Below, piece after piece: positions 1 through 8,034 of a DNA stretch of 15,525 nt. Below the pieces are notes generated by a model that was given only the letters and a program-made list of their open reading frames with translations, was not told the DNA's origin and did not search any database. The translations under genes and the position numbers were made by a program. This stretch comes from Cyanobacteria bacterium UBA2566 (lineage in GTDB: Bacteria > Cyanobacteriota > Cyanobacteriia > Cyanobacteriales > Desertifilaceae): assembly GCA_002340255.1 (NCBI GenBank), contig DDLS01000084.1, forward strand, positions 1 through 15,525, written 5' to 3'. How positions within the stretch are numbered: the first letter of the stretch is position 1; each line of letters opens with the position of its first letter.

Positions 1-2409
1 TGGAGGTTGTTCTCCTGTTGGACGCTCTGCGCTGGGGGGAGGAGTCGGATCGCTGGGAGGGGCTTCTGGGGCACTTGTTGTTGGGTTTGTTGTTGGGTTT
101 GTTGTTGGGTTTGTTGCAGTCGTGATGATTTGAATATTCTCTGTATCCTGGGTATGAGGTTCTAGATATTCATTAGTAATACGGATCGTTGATTCTATCC
201 CCGTGCCTCTGGTAATCGCGCCTGCTGTACCATTGGTGGTGGCATCGCCGACAATAAAAGGGGTTGTGCCATTTCCACCATGGGTAATTGTGATTCTTCC
301 ACCATCTGTGTCTCCAACGGCTGAAATACTGGCGGTTTCACTATTGCTGGCGTTGAAGGTTCCGGTAACGCGGACAAAACCATCAGCCGTAAGGTTAACA
401 TTTCCTCCAGTGGTTGACCCTTCGGTATTGATTGAGGTTACTTCTATATTTTGGGAACTGTTTAAAGTAACATTGCCTCCATTACTGGTAGTGCTAGAAG
501 TATCAATACTGCCCAGGGAGATTGTGCTATCAGCAGTTACATTGACTGTACCGCCACTGGTGGTAATATCTCCAGTGGCAATCTGATTGGAGATCGCACT
601 AAACTGACCCCCTTCTGTATTCAGCACTGCATTCACATCGATGTTTGGAGTATCTGCTGCCGTTGCACCACCGAGTAAAATATCTCCTCCATTGGTACTA
701 ATATTCTGATTAATATCAATAGAAGAGTTAGTTGATGCAGTGCTATCTTTGAGGGAAACCAAGCCTCCCCCTGTACTCAGTGGAGCATTAACGTTAATGG
801 TGGGAGCATCAAGGGTGAGATCGCCGTTATTTGTGGTGATGCTTGCAGCAACCTCTATAGAGGTGCCAGCTTCAGCAGAGAGTCCAACAGATTCAAAGGT
901 CATATTAACTGCTTCACTGAAGGTGATATTTTCACTCGCTTGCAAGGTGACGTTGCTTTCTGCACTATTAATGGCACTGACACTAATTGTCGTCAGACTC
1001 AAAAGTTCATCTAAGTCTGGATCGCTAAATTGGTCTACATCTTCTAGGTTGCTCGTAAGTCCTTCACCAACAACTTCAATATTGGTGGGGTCAAGGAGTA
1101 GGGTTCCGGTGTTTCCTTGAGGTGCAGTGGTGTTTACAGTTCCTTGGTAGTCTAGGAACAATAGACCCGAAATTTCCACAAAACCTCCATTTCCGGAGTT
1201 TTGCCCCCCTCTAGCGCTAGTATTGCCGAAAAATTGGGTGGTGTCATCGCTCCAGATGACGATGTTTCCCCCATCTCCATTGAGGAGTGCATCAGCATTG
1301 ATGATGCTGTTTTCACTCACTAGGGTAAACTCACTGTTAGGAAGGGGTCCCTTTCCTTGGAATGAACCGCCAATGTTGATGATTCCACCACCTTGGTTTC
1401 CAGAAGCATTAATCTGAGCATCGATGATACCAACGCGATCGCCTAGAATATTTATATTTCCGCCGGTTATACTAGAAGTATCGAGAGTTCCGGAGGCGAT
1501 CGCCACTCCCGATCTATCTGGAAGCGCGATCCCCGATCCGGTTAACACCACCTGTCCCTGGGAATTAACCATTAAACTTTTGGCATGATCCAGTTTACTG
1601 CTGGTCAACAGTTCAGGAAGTGTTAACGGGGTAATGGCTTGAGAGTTCGTATTTTCCGAGTTCACAGGCAGATCTAAACTTAATAGATGGCCATCTTGGG
1701 AGATCCGCACCGAATTCTGTCCCGGAACCGCAGCGATCGTAATACTTCCCCTTGGTGCGGATAGGGTTCCAAAATTAAGCGTATTACCACCAATTAAACC
1801 TAGCGTTTGCTGTGCATTAACTTGTAAATTACCCAGATTAACAATACTTCCAGGATTTGCCCCCTCAAACTTAAATTCCGCAGGTGTTCCTGTTAAGGTA
1901 CTCCAATCATTAGAACCCACTACATTAAACCATTGATCGATTCCTAATCTTATTGAAGTTGCTGTTGTTGCATAAAAGTCTGCGGGTACATTTAAACTGG
2001 AATTTGGGCCAAATAGAATCCCCGCAGGATTGACTAAATAAAGGTTAGCCGTACTATTACTCAGTTGAATTAATCCATTAATAATGGAAGGATCTCCACC
2101 AACCACACGACCCAAAATATTTTGGATATCCGGTTGAGCCATAAAGGTAGCAATTTGTCCCTGGGTTAATCCAAACTGTTGGAAACTATGGAAGAGGTTT
2201 TGCCCAGCTTGCGTTCCGCCTTGAATATTGAACTGTTGATTATTCCCTGGAGAAACAATAGTTCCTACCCCATCTTGTGCCGGAATAATCGATTGAGCGA
2301 AAGCTGGCGAAGCAAATCCACCATTAAAATACATCAGGGTACTCGCCACTAGAGAATAAACCCATCCATATTTCCCGCCAGCTAGACTCTTATTAATAAG
2401 TCTGTTCAT
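1..2409 (-). CDS. Two-partner-secretion filamentous-haemagglutinin-like exported protein (N-terminal 803 codons, 3' end outside window)
   Basis: The frame is open without a stop from an ATG at 2409 down to base 1, so the gene is partial. GGGGA lies 4-5 bases upstream of the ATG. Residues 1-38 form a long signal peptide ending in the AFA-Q cleavage-like site. Residues about 40-190 match the TPS/haemagglutination-activity domain: QFNIQGG, NLFHSFQQFGL, NILGRVVGGDPS, INGLIQL and NLYLVNPAGILFGPNS. In this family the domain is recognised by an Omp85/ShlB-type transporter that exports the protein to the cell surface. The rest is a repetitive beta-helix-like region rich in N, G, T and S (motifs such as GGNVNL, GGDILLGG). 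From about residue 760 it becomes a Thr/Pro linker with NPTT repeats, then a Pro-rich stretch up to the window edge. Some cyanobacterial proteins of this type carry a CHAT domain further on, which cannot be checked here. The role is probably adhesion or surface matrix; the specific target is unknown. Confidence 0.9.
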   Translation of the reverse strand, partial: MNRLINKSLAGGKYGWVYSLVASTLMYFNGGFASPAFAQSIIPAQDGVGTIVSPGNNQQFNIQGGTQAGQNLFHSFQQFGLTQGQIATFMAQPDIQNILGRVVGGDPSIINGLIQLSNSTANLYLVNPAGILFGPNSSLNVPADFYATTATSIRLGIDQWFNVVGSNDWSTLTGTPAEFKFEGANPGSIVNLGNLQVNAQQTLGLIGGNTLNFGTLSAPRGSITIAAVPGQNSVRISQDGHLLSLDLPVNSENTNSQAITPLTLPELLTSSKLDHAKSLMVNSQGQVVLTGSGIALPDRSGVAIASGTLDTSSITGGNINILGDRVGIIDAQINASGNQGGGIINIGGSFQGKGPLPNSEFTLVSENSIINADALLNGDGGNIVIWSDDTTQFFGNTSARGGQNSGNGGFVEISGLLFLDYQGTVNTTAPQGNTGTLLLDPTNIEVVGEGLTSNLEDVDQFSDPDLDELLSLTTISVSAINSAESNVTLQASENITFSEAVNMTFESVGLSAEAGTSIEVAASITTNNGDLTLDAPTINVNAPLSTGGGLVSLKDSTASTNSSIDINQNISTNGGDILLGGATAADTPNIDVNAVLNTEGGQFSAISNQIATGDITTSGGTVNVTADSTISLGSIDTSSTTSNGGNVTLNSSQNIEVTSINTEGSTTGGNVNLTADGFVRVTGTFNASNSETASISAVGDTDGGRITITHGGNGTTPFIVGDATTNGTAGAITRGTGIESTIRITNEYLEPHTQDTENIQIITTATNPTTNPTTNPTTSAPEAPPSDPTPPPSAERPTGEQPP
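75..116. repeat. 12-bp tandem repeat encoding NPTT units
   Basis: TTGTTGTTGGGT occurs three times in perfect tandem, followed by a half unit TTGTTG. On the minus strand it encodes Asn-Pro-Thr-Thr repeats in the linker of the haemagglutinin-like protein. The period is a multiple of three, so copy-number change would keep the frame. Confidence 0.9.
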
Positions 2410-2679
2410 ACTTCCCCATTCCCAGGATCGTAATTGTTTAAAGTAAAATAATCTATCTTTTTCGATTAAAGTAAGAGAGAGTCGATAGAGATTAGTAGAC
2501 TATTTTCATCTATGATAGCTTTTTTCTGACCATAAGATCTTAATAATGATTTAATAATCTTCACATTTTTTTCACACTAGTGAGCTAAAATAGCTAGATG
2601 GTACTGATATTTGAGTTGCGATTGAGCCTGAGTAGAAGGCGATCTCTGATGTATCTCGACTTAGAGAATCACCTTCAAC
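2410..2679. other. AT-rich divergent intergenic spacer
   Basis: This is the left part of the spacer between the divergent haemagglutinin-like gene and the histidine kinase. It is AT-rich with several T runs (around 2520 and 2566) and presumably holds the promoters of both genes. I see no convincing -35/-10 pair, terminator hairpin or RNA gene. Confidence 0.5.
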
Positions 2680-2802
2680 ATGCGTCGTCAATCATTTATT
2701 TTGACTTGTATTCTCAGTGTTTTAACCCTGACTAGAGTATTCATTCTTGTGAGCTTTGAAAATAACGTTTTTCAAAATTGCCATGAAACATCTTTTTTTT
2801 GA
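2680..2802 (+). other. 40-codon signal-peptide-like ORF overlapping the kinase start; possible gene remnant
   Basis: ATG at 2680 opens a 40-residue frame that stops at TGA 2800-2802 and overlaps the start of the histidine kinase in another frame. Its first 25 residues (MRRQSFILTCILSVLTLT, then RVFILVS) have the basic-then-hydrophobic form of an export signal or lipoprotein leader. There is no clear ribosome-binding site. Genes for periplasmic binding proteins often precede Cache-type sensor kinases, so this could be the 5' stub of a deleted gene. It could also be a small membrane peptide or chance. The resemblance is seen in the sequence; the origin is inferred. Confidence 0.3.
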
Positions 2803-5212
2803 TCATAACAATAAAGTTTTCCCTAAAGTTTTTTCTCTGTCTACTCAACTCCGATATAGCCTAATTTTAATAGGTGTTGTTAGTGTGTTAACCACTGGCA
2901 GCATCCTGGGATATTTTAGTTTTAAATCTGAGCTAGAAAAAAATCAAGAGTTACAACAAAAACGTTCGGAATCAGCAGCCAATAAAATCAATAACTACTT
3001 AGATAATATCCAGAGAAAGTTGGGGTATTTATCAACAATTAGAGGGTTGACAAGTTTAGATATTAAAGACCAAAAAAATTTACTAGAAGGATTGATTCGT
3101 TCTAACAATGCCTATAAATCTGTCGCCATTATCGATCGTCACGGTAAAGTAATTAATTTAGTCTTTCTCAATCCGGAAAAAGAAATATACTTGGGACAGG
3201 ACATGAGTAACTCTCCGATTTTTAATTACTCTTTTAATAAAAACGATCGGTATCTCACTTCTGTTCATATCAATCAAAAAAATGGTCTACCTCAAACTAT
3301 ATTATCTGTGCCGATTCGCAATGAAGAAGATCGAATTGATGGTGTACTAATTGCTGAAATTGATTTAAGCTTTCTTGGATTAATCGTTTCCAATACCACC
3401 GTAGGTAAAACGGGCTATACATATGTTTTAGACGAGCGTAATATCATGGTTGCTAAAACAGGAATGATGGAAGAAAACTTTGAATTTCAACACATTTCTA
3501 ATCCGGATTTGTTAAAGCATCTTTTCCCTCAGCAGAAGACTCAACTCAATATTTATTCAGGATTGTACGATCAAAAAGTATTAGGTGCAACTACTGCTAT
3601 TCCCAGTATGCAATGGAAGTTAGTGGTTGAGTTACCAGTTAATGAAGCTTATGCACCGATCGCCAGAATGTTATGGATTACCAGTATATCTTTGTTTGTT
3701 ATTACACTGGTTTCTATGGCGATTGGATTTTATCGTGCCCATCGTATTCTCTCTCCACTTAAGCATTTGACAGAAGCAGCCCTGGAAATTCGTCAAGGGA
3801 ATTTTGATACTAAAGTTGAGATTGTAGAATCGGATGAATTAGGGCTTTTAGCTACCGCATTTAATCAAATGACAGCTCAAGTAGGAAAGTTATTTAAAGT
3901 ATTGGAAGCAGAAAAAACTTTTGTTTCCACTATTCTAGATACGGCTGGATCTTTGGTTCTTGTTTTAGACGATCGAGGCAGAATTGTGAGATTTAACCGT
4001 GCCTGCGAACAAACCACACTATATTCGTTTAAAGAAGTTAAGAATAGTTTCTTTTGGGAGATATTCTTAGCAGATGATGATAGACAACCGGCTCAATCGA
4101 ACTTCAGTCAATTTCAAGACCAGTCTTTTGATGCTCAAGAGTCAAATTTACAATTTCCGATTCAATATGAAAGTTCTTGGATAACCAAAGATAAACGCTT
4201 ACGGCAAATCGCTTGGTCGGATACCGTATTACTTGACGATCGAGGCTATATTCAATATGTGATTAGTACGGGAACCGATATTAGCGATCGCAAAGTCGCA
4301 GAAGAAGAACTCAAACAGGCGAAAGAATCTGCAGAAGTCGCCCTGAAAAACCTACGAGCTACTCAAAGCCAACTTATTCAAGCTGAAAAAATGTCCGGCT
4401 TAGGTCAATTGGTAGCGGGAATTGCCCATGAAATCAATAATCCGATTAATTTTATCCATGGCAATATTTTACCGGCAGAAACCTATGCACAAGATCTGTT
4501 GACTTTGATTGAGTTGTACCAAAAATATTACCCAGAACCCCCAAGTGAAATCACACAATTCATGGAAGGAATAGAATTGGAATTTATATTTCCTGATTTT
4601 CGGAAACTTTTATCTTCGATGAAATTAGGCTCGGAACGAATTCGAGAAATTGTTGATTCACTCCGAAACTTTTCCCGTCTGGATGAAGATGGAATTAAGG
4701 AGGTTGATGTGCATGAAGGAATTGAGAATAGTTTATTAATTTTGCAAAATAATCTGAAAGAAAAATTAGAACAAAAAGAAATTAAAGTGATTAAAAAATA
4801 TGGAGAACTGCCTAAAATTGAATGCTATCCAGGGCAATTAAATCAGGTTTTTATGAATATTTTAGCCAATGGCATTGATGCTCTAGACAATTGCCGAACG
4901 ATCCCCTCTGAGTCTGACGAGGGAAAGTTGCCGACCTTAACCATTACCACCTCCTTATCCAGTCCAGATCGGGTGATGATTACAATCGCTGATAATGGTC
5001 CAGGGATATCTGCTTCCATCAGAGAACAATTGTTTAATCCCTTTTTTACGACTAAACCTGTGGGTCAAGGAACCGGTTTAGGCTTGTCCATTAGTTATCA
5101 AATTGTGGTGGAACGACACGGAGGAAGCTTATCTTGTATGTCTGAAGTCGGAGGGGGAGCAGAGTTTCAGATTGCACTTCCCATTTCCCAGGGTGTATTG
5201 AGAAAAAATTGA
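2783..5212 (+). CDS. Membrane sensor histidine kinase (extracellular Cache-like sensor, HAMP, PAS, HisKA, HATPase_c)
   Basis: I chose the ATG at 2783 (809 residues); an in-frame TTG at 2756 would add nine. Neither has a good ribosome-binding site. In order: TM1 about 25-46; an extracellular region about 47-295, compatible with a double-Cache ligand-binding fold (assigned by position and general pattern); TM2 296-318; HAMP about 319-371; PAS about 380-503 ending in the usual TGTDISDRK boundary; a coiled coil to about 540. The H-box IAHEINNP puts the phospho-accepting His at 549. The N-box NQVFMNILANGIDAL begins at 687, the G1 box DNGPGI at 737 and the G2 box GQGTGLGLS at 761. All catalytic boxes look intact. 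The protein should sense an external small molecule, autophosphorylate on His549 and pass the phosphate to a response regulator. No receiver domain is fused and no regulator gene is adjacent, so it is an orphan and its ligand is unknown. The gene is more AT-rich than its neighbours. Confidence 0.92.
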   Translation: MKHLFFDHNNKVFPKVFSLSTQLRYSLILIGVVSVLTTGSILGYFSFKSELEKNQELQQKRSESAANKINNYLDNIQRKLGYLSTIRGLTSLDIKDQKNLLEGLIRSNNAYKSVAIIDRHGKVINLVFLNPEKEIYLGQDMSNSPIFNYSFNKNDRYLTSVHINQKNGLPQTILSVPIRNEEDRIDGVLIAEIDLSFLGLIVSNTTVGKTGYTYVLDERNIMVAKTGMMEENFEFQHISNPDLLKHLFPQQKTQLNIYSGLYDQKVLGATTAIPSMQWKLVVELPVNEAYAPIARMLWITSISLFVITLVSMAIGFYRAHRILSPLKHLTEAALEIRQGNFDTKVEIVESDELGLLATAFNQMTAQVGKLFKVLEAEKTFVSTILDTAGSLVLVLDDRGRIVRFNRACEQTTLYSFKEVKNSFFWEIFLADDDRQPAQSNFSQFQDQSFDAQESNLQFPIQYESSWITKDKRLRQIAWSDTVLLDDRGYIQYVISTGTDISDRKVAEEELKQAKESAEVALKNLRATQSQLIQAEKMSGLGQLVAGIAHEINNPINFIHGNILPAETYAQDLLTLIELYQKYYPEPPSEITQFMEGIELEFIFPDFRKLLSSMKLGSERIREIVDSLRNFSRLDEDGIKEVDVHEGIENSLLILQNNLKEKLEQKEIKVIKKYGELPKIECYPGQLNQVFMNILANGIDALDNCRTIPSESDEGKLPTLTITTSLSSPDRVMITIADNGPGISASIREQLFNPFFTTKPVGQGTGLGLSISYQIVVERHGGSLSCMSEVGGGAEFQIALPISQGVLRKN

Positions 5213-5402
5213 CTATTCTCTCAGGAAGCCTCAGTGGAAATAAGGGTTTCTTGACGTTGTCCCTGAGATCTAGCATTACATTTTGTAACTCATCTTGGCG
5301 GCGATCGTTAAGCTTCATTGCAAAAGGTTCACTGCAAAAATCAAGCCATGGTAGGCTCTATCCTGTTGGCAAACCCTAAGAGCATAACGGCAGGAGAACA
5401 CC

Positions 5403-5603
5403 TTGACTTCAGAGCGGAACCTAACCCACAACTCTTTGCATAGTGAAGACTTCAGTGAGTACGTGGCCCATCTCCAACTTCACATGGCGCTACAAGCTCG
5501 TAATCTCCTCCCCAACTATAAACATGCTGCTGATAGTCGCGAACAGCTCCTTCAAGAAACGCAAGCTGATTTAGAAAAGTTAGTTTCTCGCCAAGTTGTC
5601 TAA
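5403..5603 (+). CDS. Small protein of unknown function (66 residues)
   Basis: The reading frame starts at TTG 5403 with AGGAG at 5392-5396, six bases upstream, and ends just before a strong terminator. Signal spacing and independent termination support a real gene. I do not recognise the family. The protein is hydrophilic and probably mostly helical, with no membrane segment, cysteines or signal peptide. It contains the stretch EYVAHLQLHMALQARNLLPN and a charged Gln/Glu-rich C-terminal helix (REQLLQETQADLEKLVSRQ). It is likely cytosolic. The flanking kinase and transporter genes are separated from it by 190 bp and a terminator, so they give no functional clue. Confidence 0.65.
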   Translation: MTSERNLTHNSLHSEDFSEYVAHLQLHMALQARNLLPNYKHAADSREQLLQETQADLEKLVSRQVV

Positions 5604-5647
5604 CAACATTTTGTAGTTTCCATCGTTTCCAACTCCATCTTCACTCC

Positions 5648-5672
5648 CAGGGCAATCATGCCCTGTTTTTTT
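5648..5672 (+). terminator. Rho-independent terminator after the 66-residue protein
   Basis: A perfect 7-bp stem (CAGGGCA / TGCCCTG) with the loop ATCA is followed directly by seven T residues. It lies 45 bp after the stop of the small gene and separates it from the transporter gene. Confidence 0.88.
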
Positions 5673-5700
5673 CTTTTCCCCAGGATAGGAACTCCATGAT

Positions 5701-5706
5701 TATACT
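5701..5706 (+). promoter_or_regulatory. Candidate -10 element for the MFS transporter gene
   Basis: TATACT follows the upstream terminator and lies 26 bases before the ATG at 5733. I see no convincing -35 at the normal distance. If it is real, the transcript would begin near 5713, which favours the ATG at 5733 over the upstream TTG at 5715. Confidence 0.3.
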
Positions 5707-5732
5707 AAGAAGGGTTGATCCTAGGGGAATAT

Positions 5733-6968
5733 ATGAAGGTCTTTCTAACCCTGAGCACCAGTGAACGAAAAAACCTGCTGTTGATGTTTGCAGCGGGTTT
5801 GCTGTTTTGGTCAAGTATCGGCTCTTTGTTGCCTACTTTACCGCTTTATCTGCGATCGCTGGGGATAGCGGATCAACAATTAGGCTTTGTCATGGGAGCT
5901 TTTGCCATCGGCCTATTATTAGCTCGACCTTACATTGGAGCGATCGCCGATCGCCACAGTCGTAAACGGGTGATTCTCATCGGTACAGCCGTTTGTGGTC
6001 TCGCTCCCCTCTGTTATCTCTTAGTAAACTCTGTTCCCTCCCTGATGATGGTGCGGAGTTTCCATGGCATTAGTTTAGCCTCCTTTACCACTGGATATAT
6101 TGCTCTGGTGACAGATCTAACCCCCCCTAAAAATCGGGGTGAAGTTCTGGGTTACATGAGCTTGATTAATCCGGTTGGTGTGTCCTTTGGCCCAGCTTTA
6201 GGAGGATTTGTACAGCAAGCCTTTGGCAATGAATATCTGTTTATCTTAACTGGTAGCTTCGGATTCCTAGCCTTTTTAATTATGACTCAAGTTCAAGAAA
6301 AAAGGCGAACTGATAACCTAGACAAAACAGACTCTTCAACTGCTATTCAACCTGGATTATGGCGCTTACTTCTGAGTCCCCGAATTCGGATTTTAAGTCT
6401 AGTTCTTTTGCATGTCGGTCTAGCATTTGGAGCCATGACTGCCTTTATTTCTCTCTTAATTCAGGCAACTGGAGTCAACTTCAATGCTGGATTGTTTTTT
6501 ACCGCTGCTGCCATTACCAGCTTTGGTATTCGTTTGGTAGCTGGTCCTTTGAGCGATCGCATCGGCCGAGGCATCTTTATTACCCTTAGCATCTCCCTCT
6601 ACGGGATCTCCATGTTTATGCTCACCTTCGCCGATACAGCCTGGCTCTTTTTACTCTCTGGATGCATTGAAGGAGCAGGTTTTGGTCTCTTAATTCCCAC
6701 CACTTCCGCCATTGTCGCCGATCGCGCCTATCCCCATGAACGAGGACGCTTATTTGGTCTGTGTTTAGGAGGTTTCGATCTAGGAATCGCCCTCGCTGGA
6801 CCCATCGCTGGTATGATTGCCCAAGCCTTCTCCTATCAAACCATCTTTATCTGTATTACCCTCATTCTCATTTTAGGTTTATTGCTGTTCTTAACCCAAT
6901 CGAGCAAAGACTTACCCCACTCCCTGCGCTATGCCTTGGGACGAGGACGAGATATCTATGCACTTTAA
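5733..6968 (+). CDS. Major facilitator superfamily transporter, probable 12-TM efflux permease
   Basis: ATG 5733 is preferred (411 residues) because GGGGA sits four bases upstream. An in-frame TTG at 5715 would add six residues and has a ribosome-binding-like sequence touching it. The protein is hydrophobic throughout and its length fits 12 membrane helices in two halves joined by a polar loop around residues 190-210. The MFS motif A appears between helices 2 and 3 as GAIADRHSRKR (residues 69-79). A second copy, GPLSDRIGR, is at the matching place in the second half. Helix 5 carries a motif-C-like NPVGVSFGPALGG, which is typical of antiporters exporting drugs or metabolites. The protein would sit in the cytoplasmic membrane and use the proton gradient. 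The substrate cannot be read from the sequence. It appears monocistronic, with a terminator upstream and a convergent gene downstream. Confidence 0.9.
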   Translation: MKVFLTLSTSERKNLLLMFAAGLLFWSSIGSLLPTLPLYLRSLGIADQQLGFVMGAFAIGLLLARPYIGAIADRHSRKRVILIGTAVCGLAPLCYLLVNSVPSLMMVRSFHGISLASFTTGYIALVTDLTPPKNRGEVLGYMSLINPVGVSFGPALGGFVQQAFGNEYLFILTGSFGFLAFLIMTQVQEKRRTDNLDKTDSSTAIQPGLWRLLLSPRIRILSLVLLHVGLAFGAMTAFISLLIQATGVNFNAGLFFTAAAITSFGIRLVAGPLSDRIGRGIFITLSISLYGISMFMLTFADTAWLFLLSGCIEGAGFGLLIPTTSAIVADRAYPHERGRLFGLCLGGFDLGIALAGPIAGMIAQAFSYQTIFICITLILILGLLLFLTQSSKDLPHSLRYALGRGRDIYAL

Positions 6969-6988
6969 TCCATTGAATCATCAATCAT

Positions 6989-7012
6989 TAAAAAACCCTG
7001 CTAAAAGCAGGG
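6989..7012 (-). terminator. Rho-independent terminator of the PEP-CTERM gene
   Basis: On the minus strand, CCCTGC and GCAGGG form a 6-bp stem with a five-base loop, followed by six T residues. It lies about 65 bp past the stop of the PEP-CTERM gene. The plus strand lacks a T run, so it is not a clear terminator for the convergent transporter gene, though the hairpin could still help there. Confidence 0.82.
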
Positions 7013-7077
7013 CACACAACACAGAAAGGAGCAAACTTAACAAACTTATATCCGTTTAGGAAATCAGAGCATAGACT

Positions 7078-7746
7078 TTAGGCTAACCGCTTGCGGAGCA
7101 TGAAGGAAGCCATTCCTGCCACTGCCAGTAATCCAACTGTAGTGGAAGATTCCGGAACGGGTTGAGCGGCAAATGCAGCGCCAGAGAATGTAATCCCCTC
7201 AAAAGTTTCGCCGCCCTCTAACCGACGTTGAAAACTTTCAACCGTAATCCCAGCTTCAGCCAACTGGAAGGTGAGAACTCCTGTTCCCAAGGAAGTTTGA
7301 TTATCGTCACTGGTAAAAAATCCAGAAAACCCGAAGTTGATACCTAGAATACCTGAAACAGTTTGACTAACTTGTAGTCCCGAATGATTGGTTAAATCAA
7401 AGGTAGAGACCCCATCAGCACTATTACTTCCAGGTGCACCCGCACTTAAATCTAGAAAGTTGGCGATGCTGGTCTCAGAGAAGTTGATATCTTTAATAAA
7501 AGCACTACCAAAATCATCAAAGTTTCCAGTTGCAGCAGTAACTCCAACTTCCCCTAGGGGATCGGTTAGCCCATTCGTGAAATCAATCCCTTCATTACTT
7601 AAGTTAATTGTCGTATCAGCATTGTTGATTTGGAAACCTCCCTTGAGTGCCGCCGCTTGTGCCGCATTAGGATTAAATAAAACACCAGAAGTAAGAATAA
7701 CAGCGGAAGTAATTAAGGTGGATTTTATGGTAGATACAGCAGACAT
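7078..7746 (-). CDS. PEP-CTERM sorting-domain protein, exported
   Basis: The gene encodes 222 residues. The ATG at 7746 has AGGAG (CTCCT on the plus strand at 7754-7758) seven bases upstream. Residues 1-32 are a signal peptide ending AAQA-A. The C-terminus is a textbook PEP-CTERM signal: V-P-E-S at 197-200, a hydrophobic segment (TVGLLAVAGMASFML), then the basic tail RKRLA. In this family the tail is a sorting signal handled by exosortase, usually linked to extracellular polysaccharide or surface display. The middle is rich in G, N, S, T and F (for example GILGINFGFSGFF), looks beta-rich and matches no enzyme family I know. No exosortase gene is in the window. It is separated from the RTX gene by that gene's terminator, so it is probably transcribed alone. 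Confidence 0.9.
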   Translation of the reverse strand: MSAVSTIKSTLITSAVILTSGVLFNPNAAQAAALKGGFQINNADTTINLSNEGIDFTNGLTDPLGEVGVTAATGNFDDFGSAFIKDINFSETSIANFLDLSAGAPGSNSADGVSTFDLTNHSGLQVSQTVSGILGINFGFSGFFTSDDNQTSLGTGVLTFQLAEAGITVESFQRRLEGGETFEGITFSGAAFAAQPVPESSTTVGLLAVAGMASFMLRKRLA

Positions 7747-7843
7747 TAATGAACTCCTGGAACAGTAGTGAGGTGTTTCCCTCTCGACACTTTTATCATC
7801 GCTATTTTTCCGAGAAAAAGGAGTGATGCAGACGTTTTTTTTA

Positions 7844-7859
7844 TGTGAAACTTATCACG
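7844..7859. promoter_or_regulatory. CRP/SyCRP1-like binding site upstream of the PEP-CTERM gene
   Basis: TGTGAAACTTATCACG matches nine of the ten fixed bases of the CRP consensus TGTGA-N6-TCACA, which SyCRP1-type cyanobacterial regulators also use. Its centre is about 105 bp before the ATG at 7746. A -10-like TGATAA on the minus strand near 7793-7798 would put the site about 60-70 bp before a transcription start, a normal activator position. Binding is inferred. Confidence 0.4.
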
Positions 7860-7925
7860 ATTAGAAGTGTCTGATGTCCGTTAATTAAGTGACCCAATAG
7901 GTAGAAGTAGGTGAAGTAAATTACA

Positions 7926-7970
7926 GAAAAAGAGGATAGAGATCACCCCCATGGACCGATCTCTATCCTC
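7926..7970 (-). terminator. Rho-independent terminator of the RTX/5'-nucleotidase gene
   Basis: A perfect 13-bp inverted repeat (GAGGATAGAGATC at 7932-7944 and its complement at 7958-7970) encloses a 13-base loop. On the minus strand it is followed by five T residues. It lies about 65 bp past the stop of the RTX gene. Confidence 0.85.
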
Positions 7971-8034
7971 AAGAGCCTGAAACAAGTCAGCTCCTGGCCG
8001 CGATCGCAATATTATAGAGTTGAATAGTGCCCTC

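Noticed and set aside
203..1417. Several plus-strand open frames of 64-127 codons
   Set aside because: They lie opposite the continuous haemagglutinin-like frame, which has clear family motifs; their composition is that of an antisense shadow.
2701..2729. TTGACT as a -35 element for the histidine kinase gene
   Set aside because: No acceptable -10 lies 16-18 bp downstream.
5219..5268. Inverted repeat TCTCAGG / CCTGAGA after the histidine kinase as a terminator
   Set aside because: The arms are only 7 bp with a 36-base loop and no T run follows, so chance pairing is likely.
5091..5318. Minus-strand 75-codon frame over the end of the histidine kinase
   Set aside because: It mostly overlaps the conserved G2-box coding region and has no ribosome-binding site or recognisable protein features.
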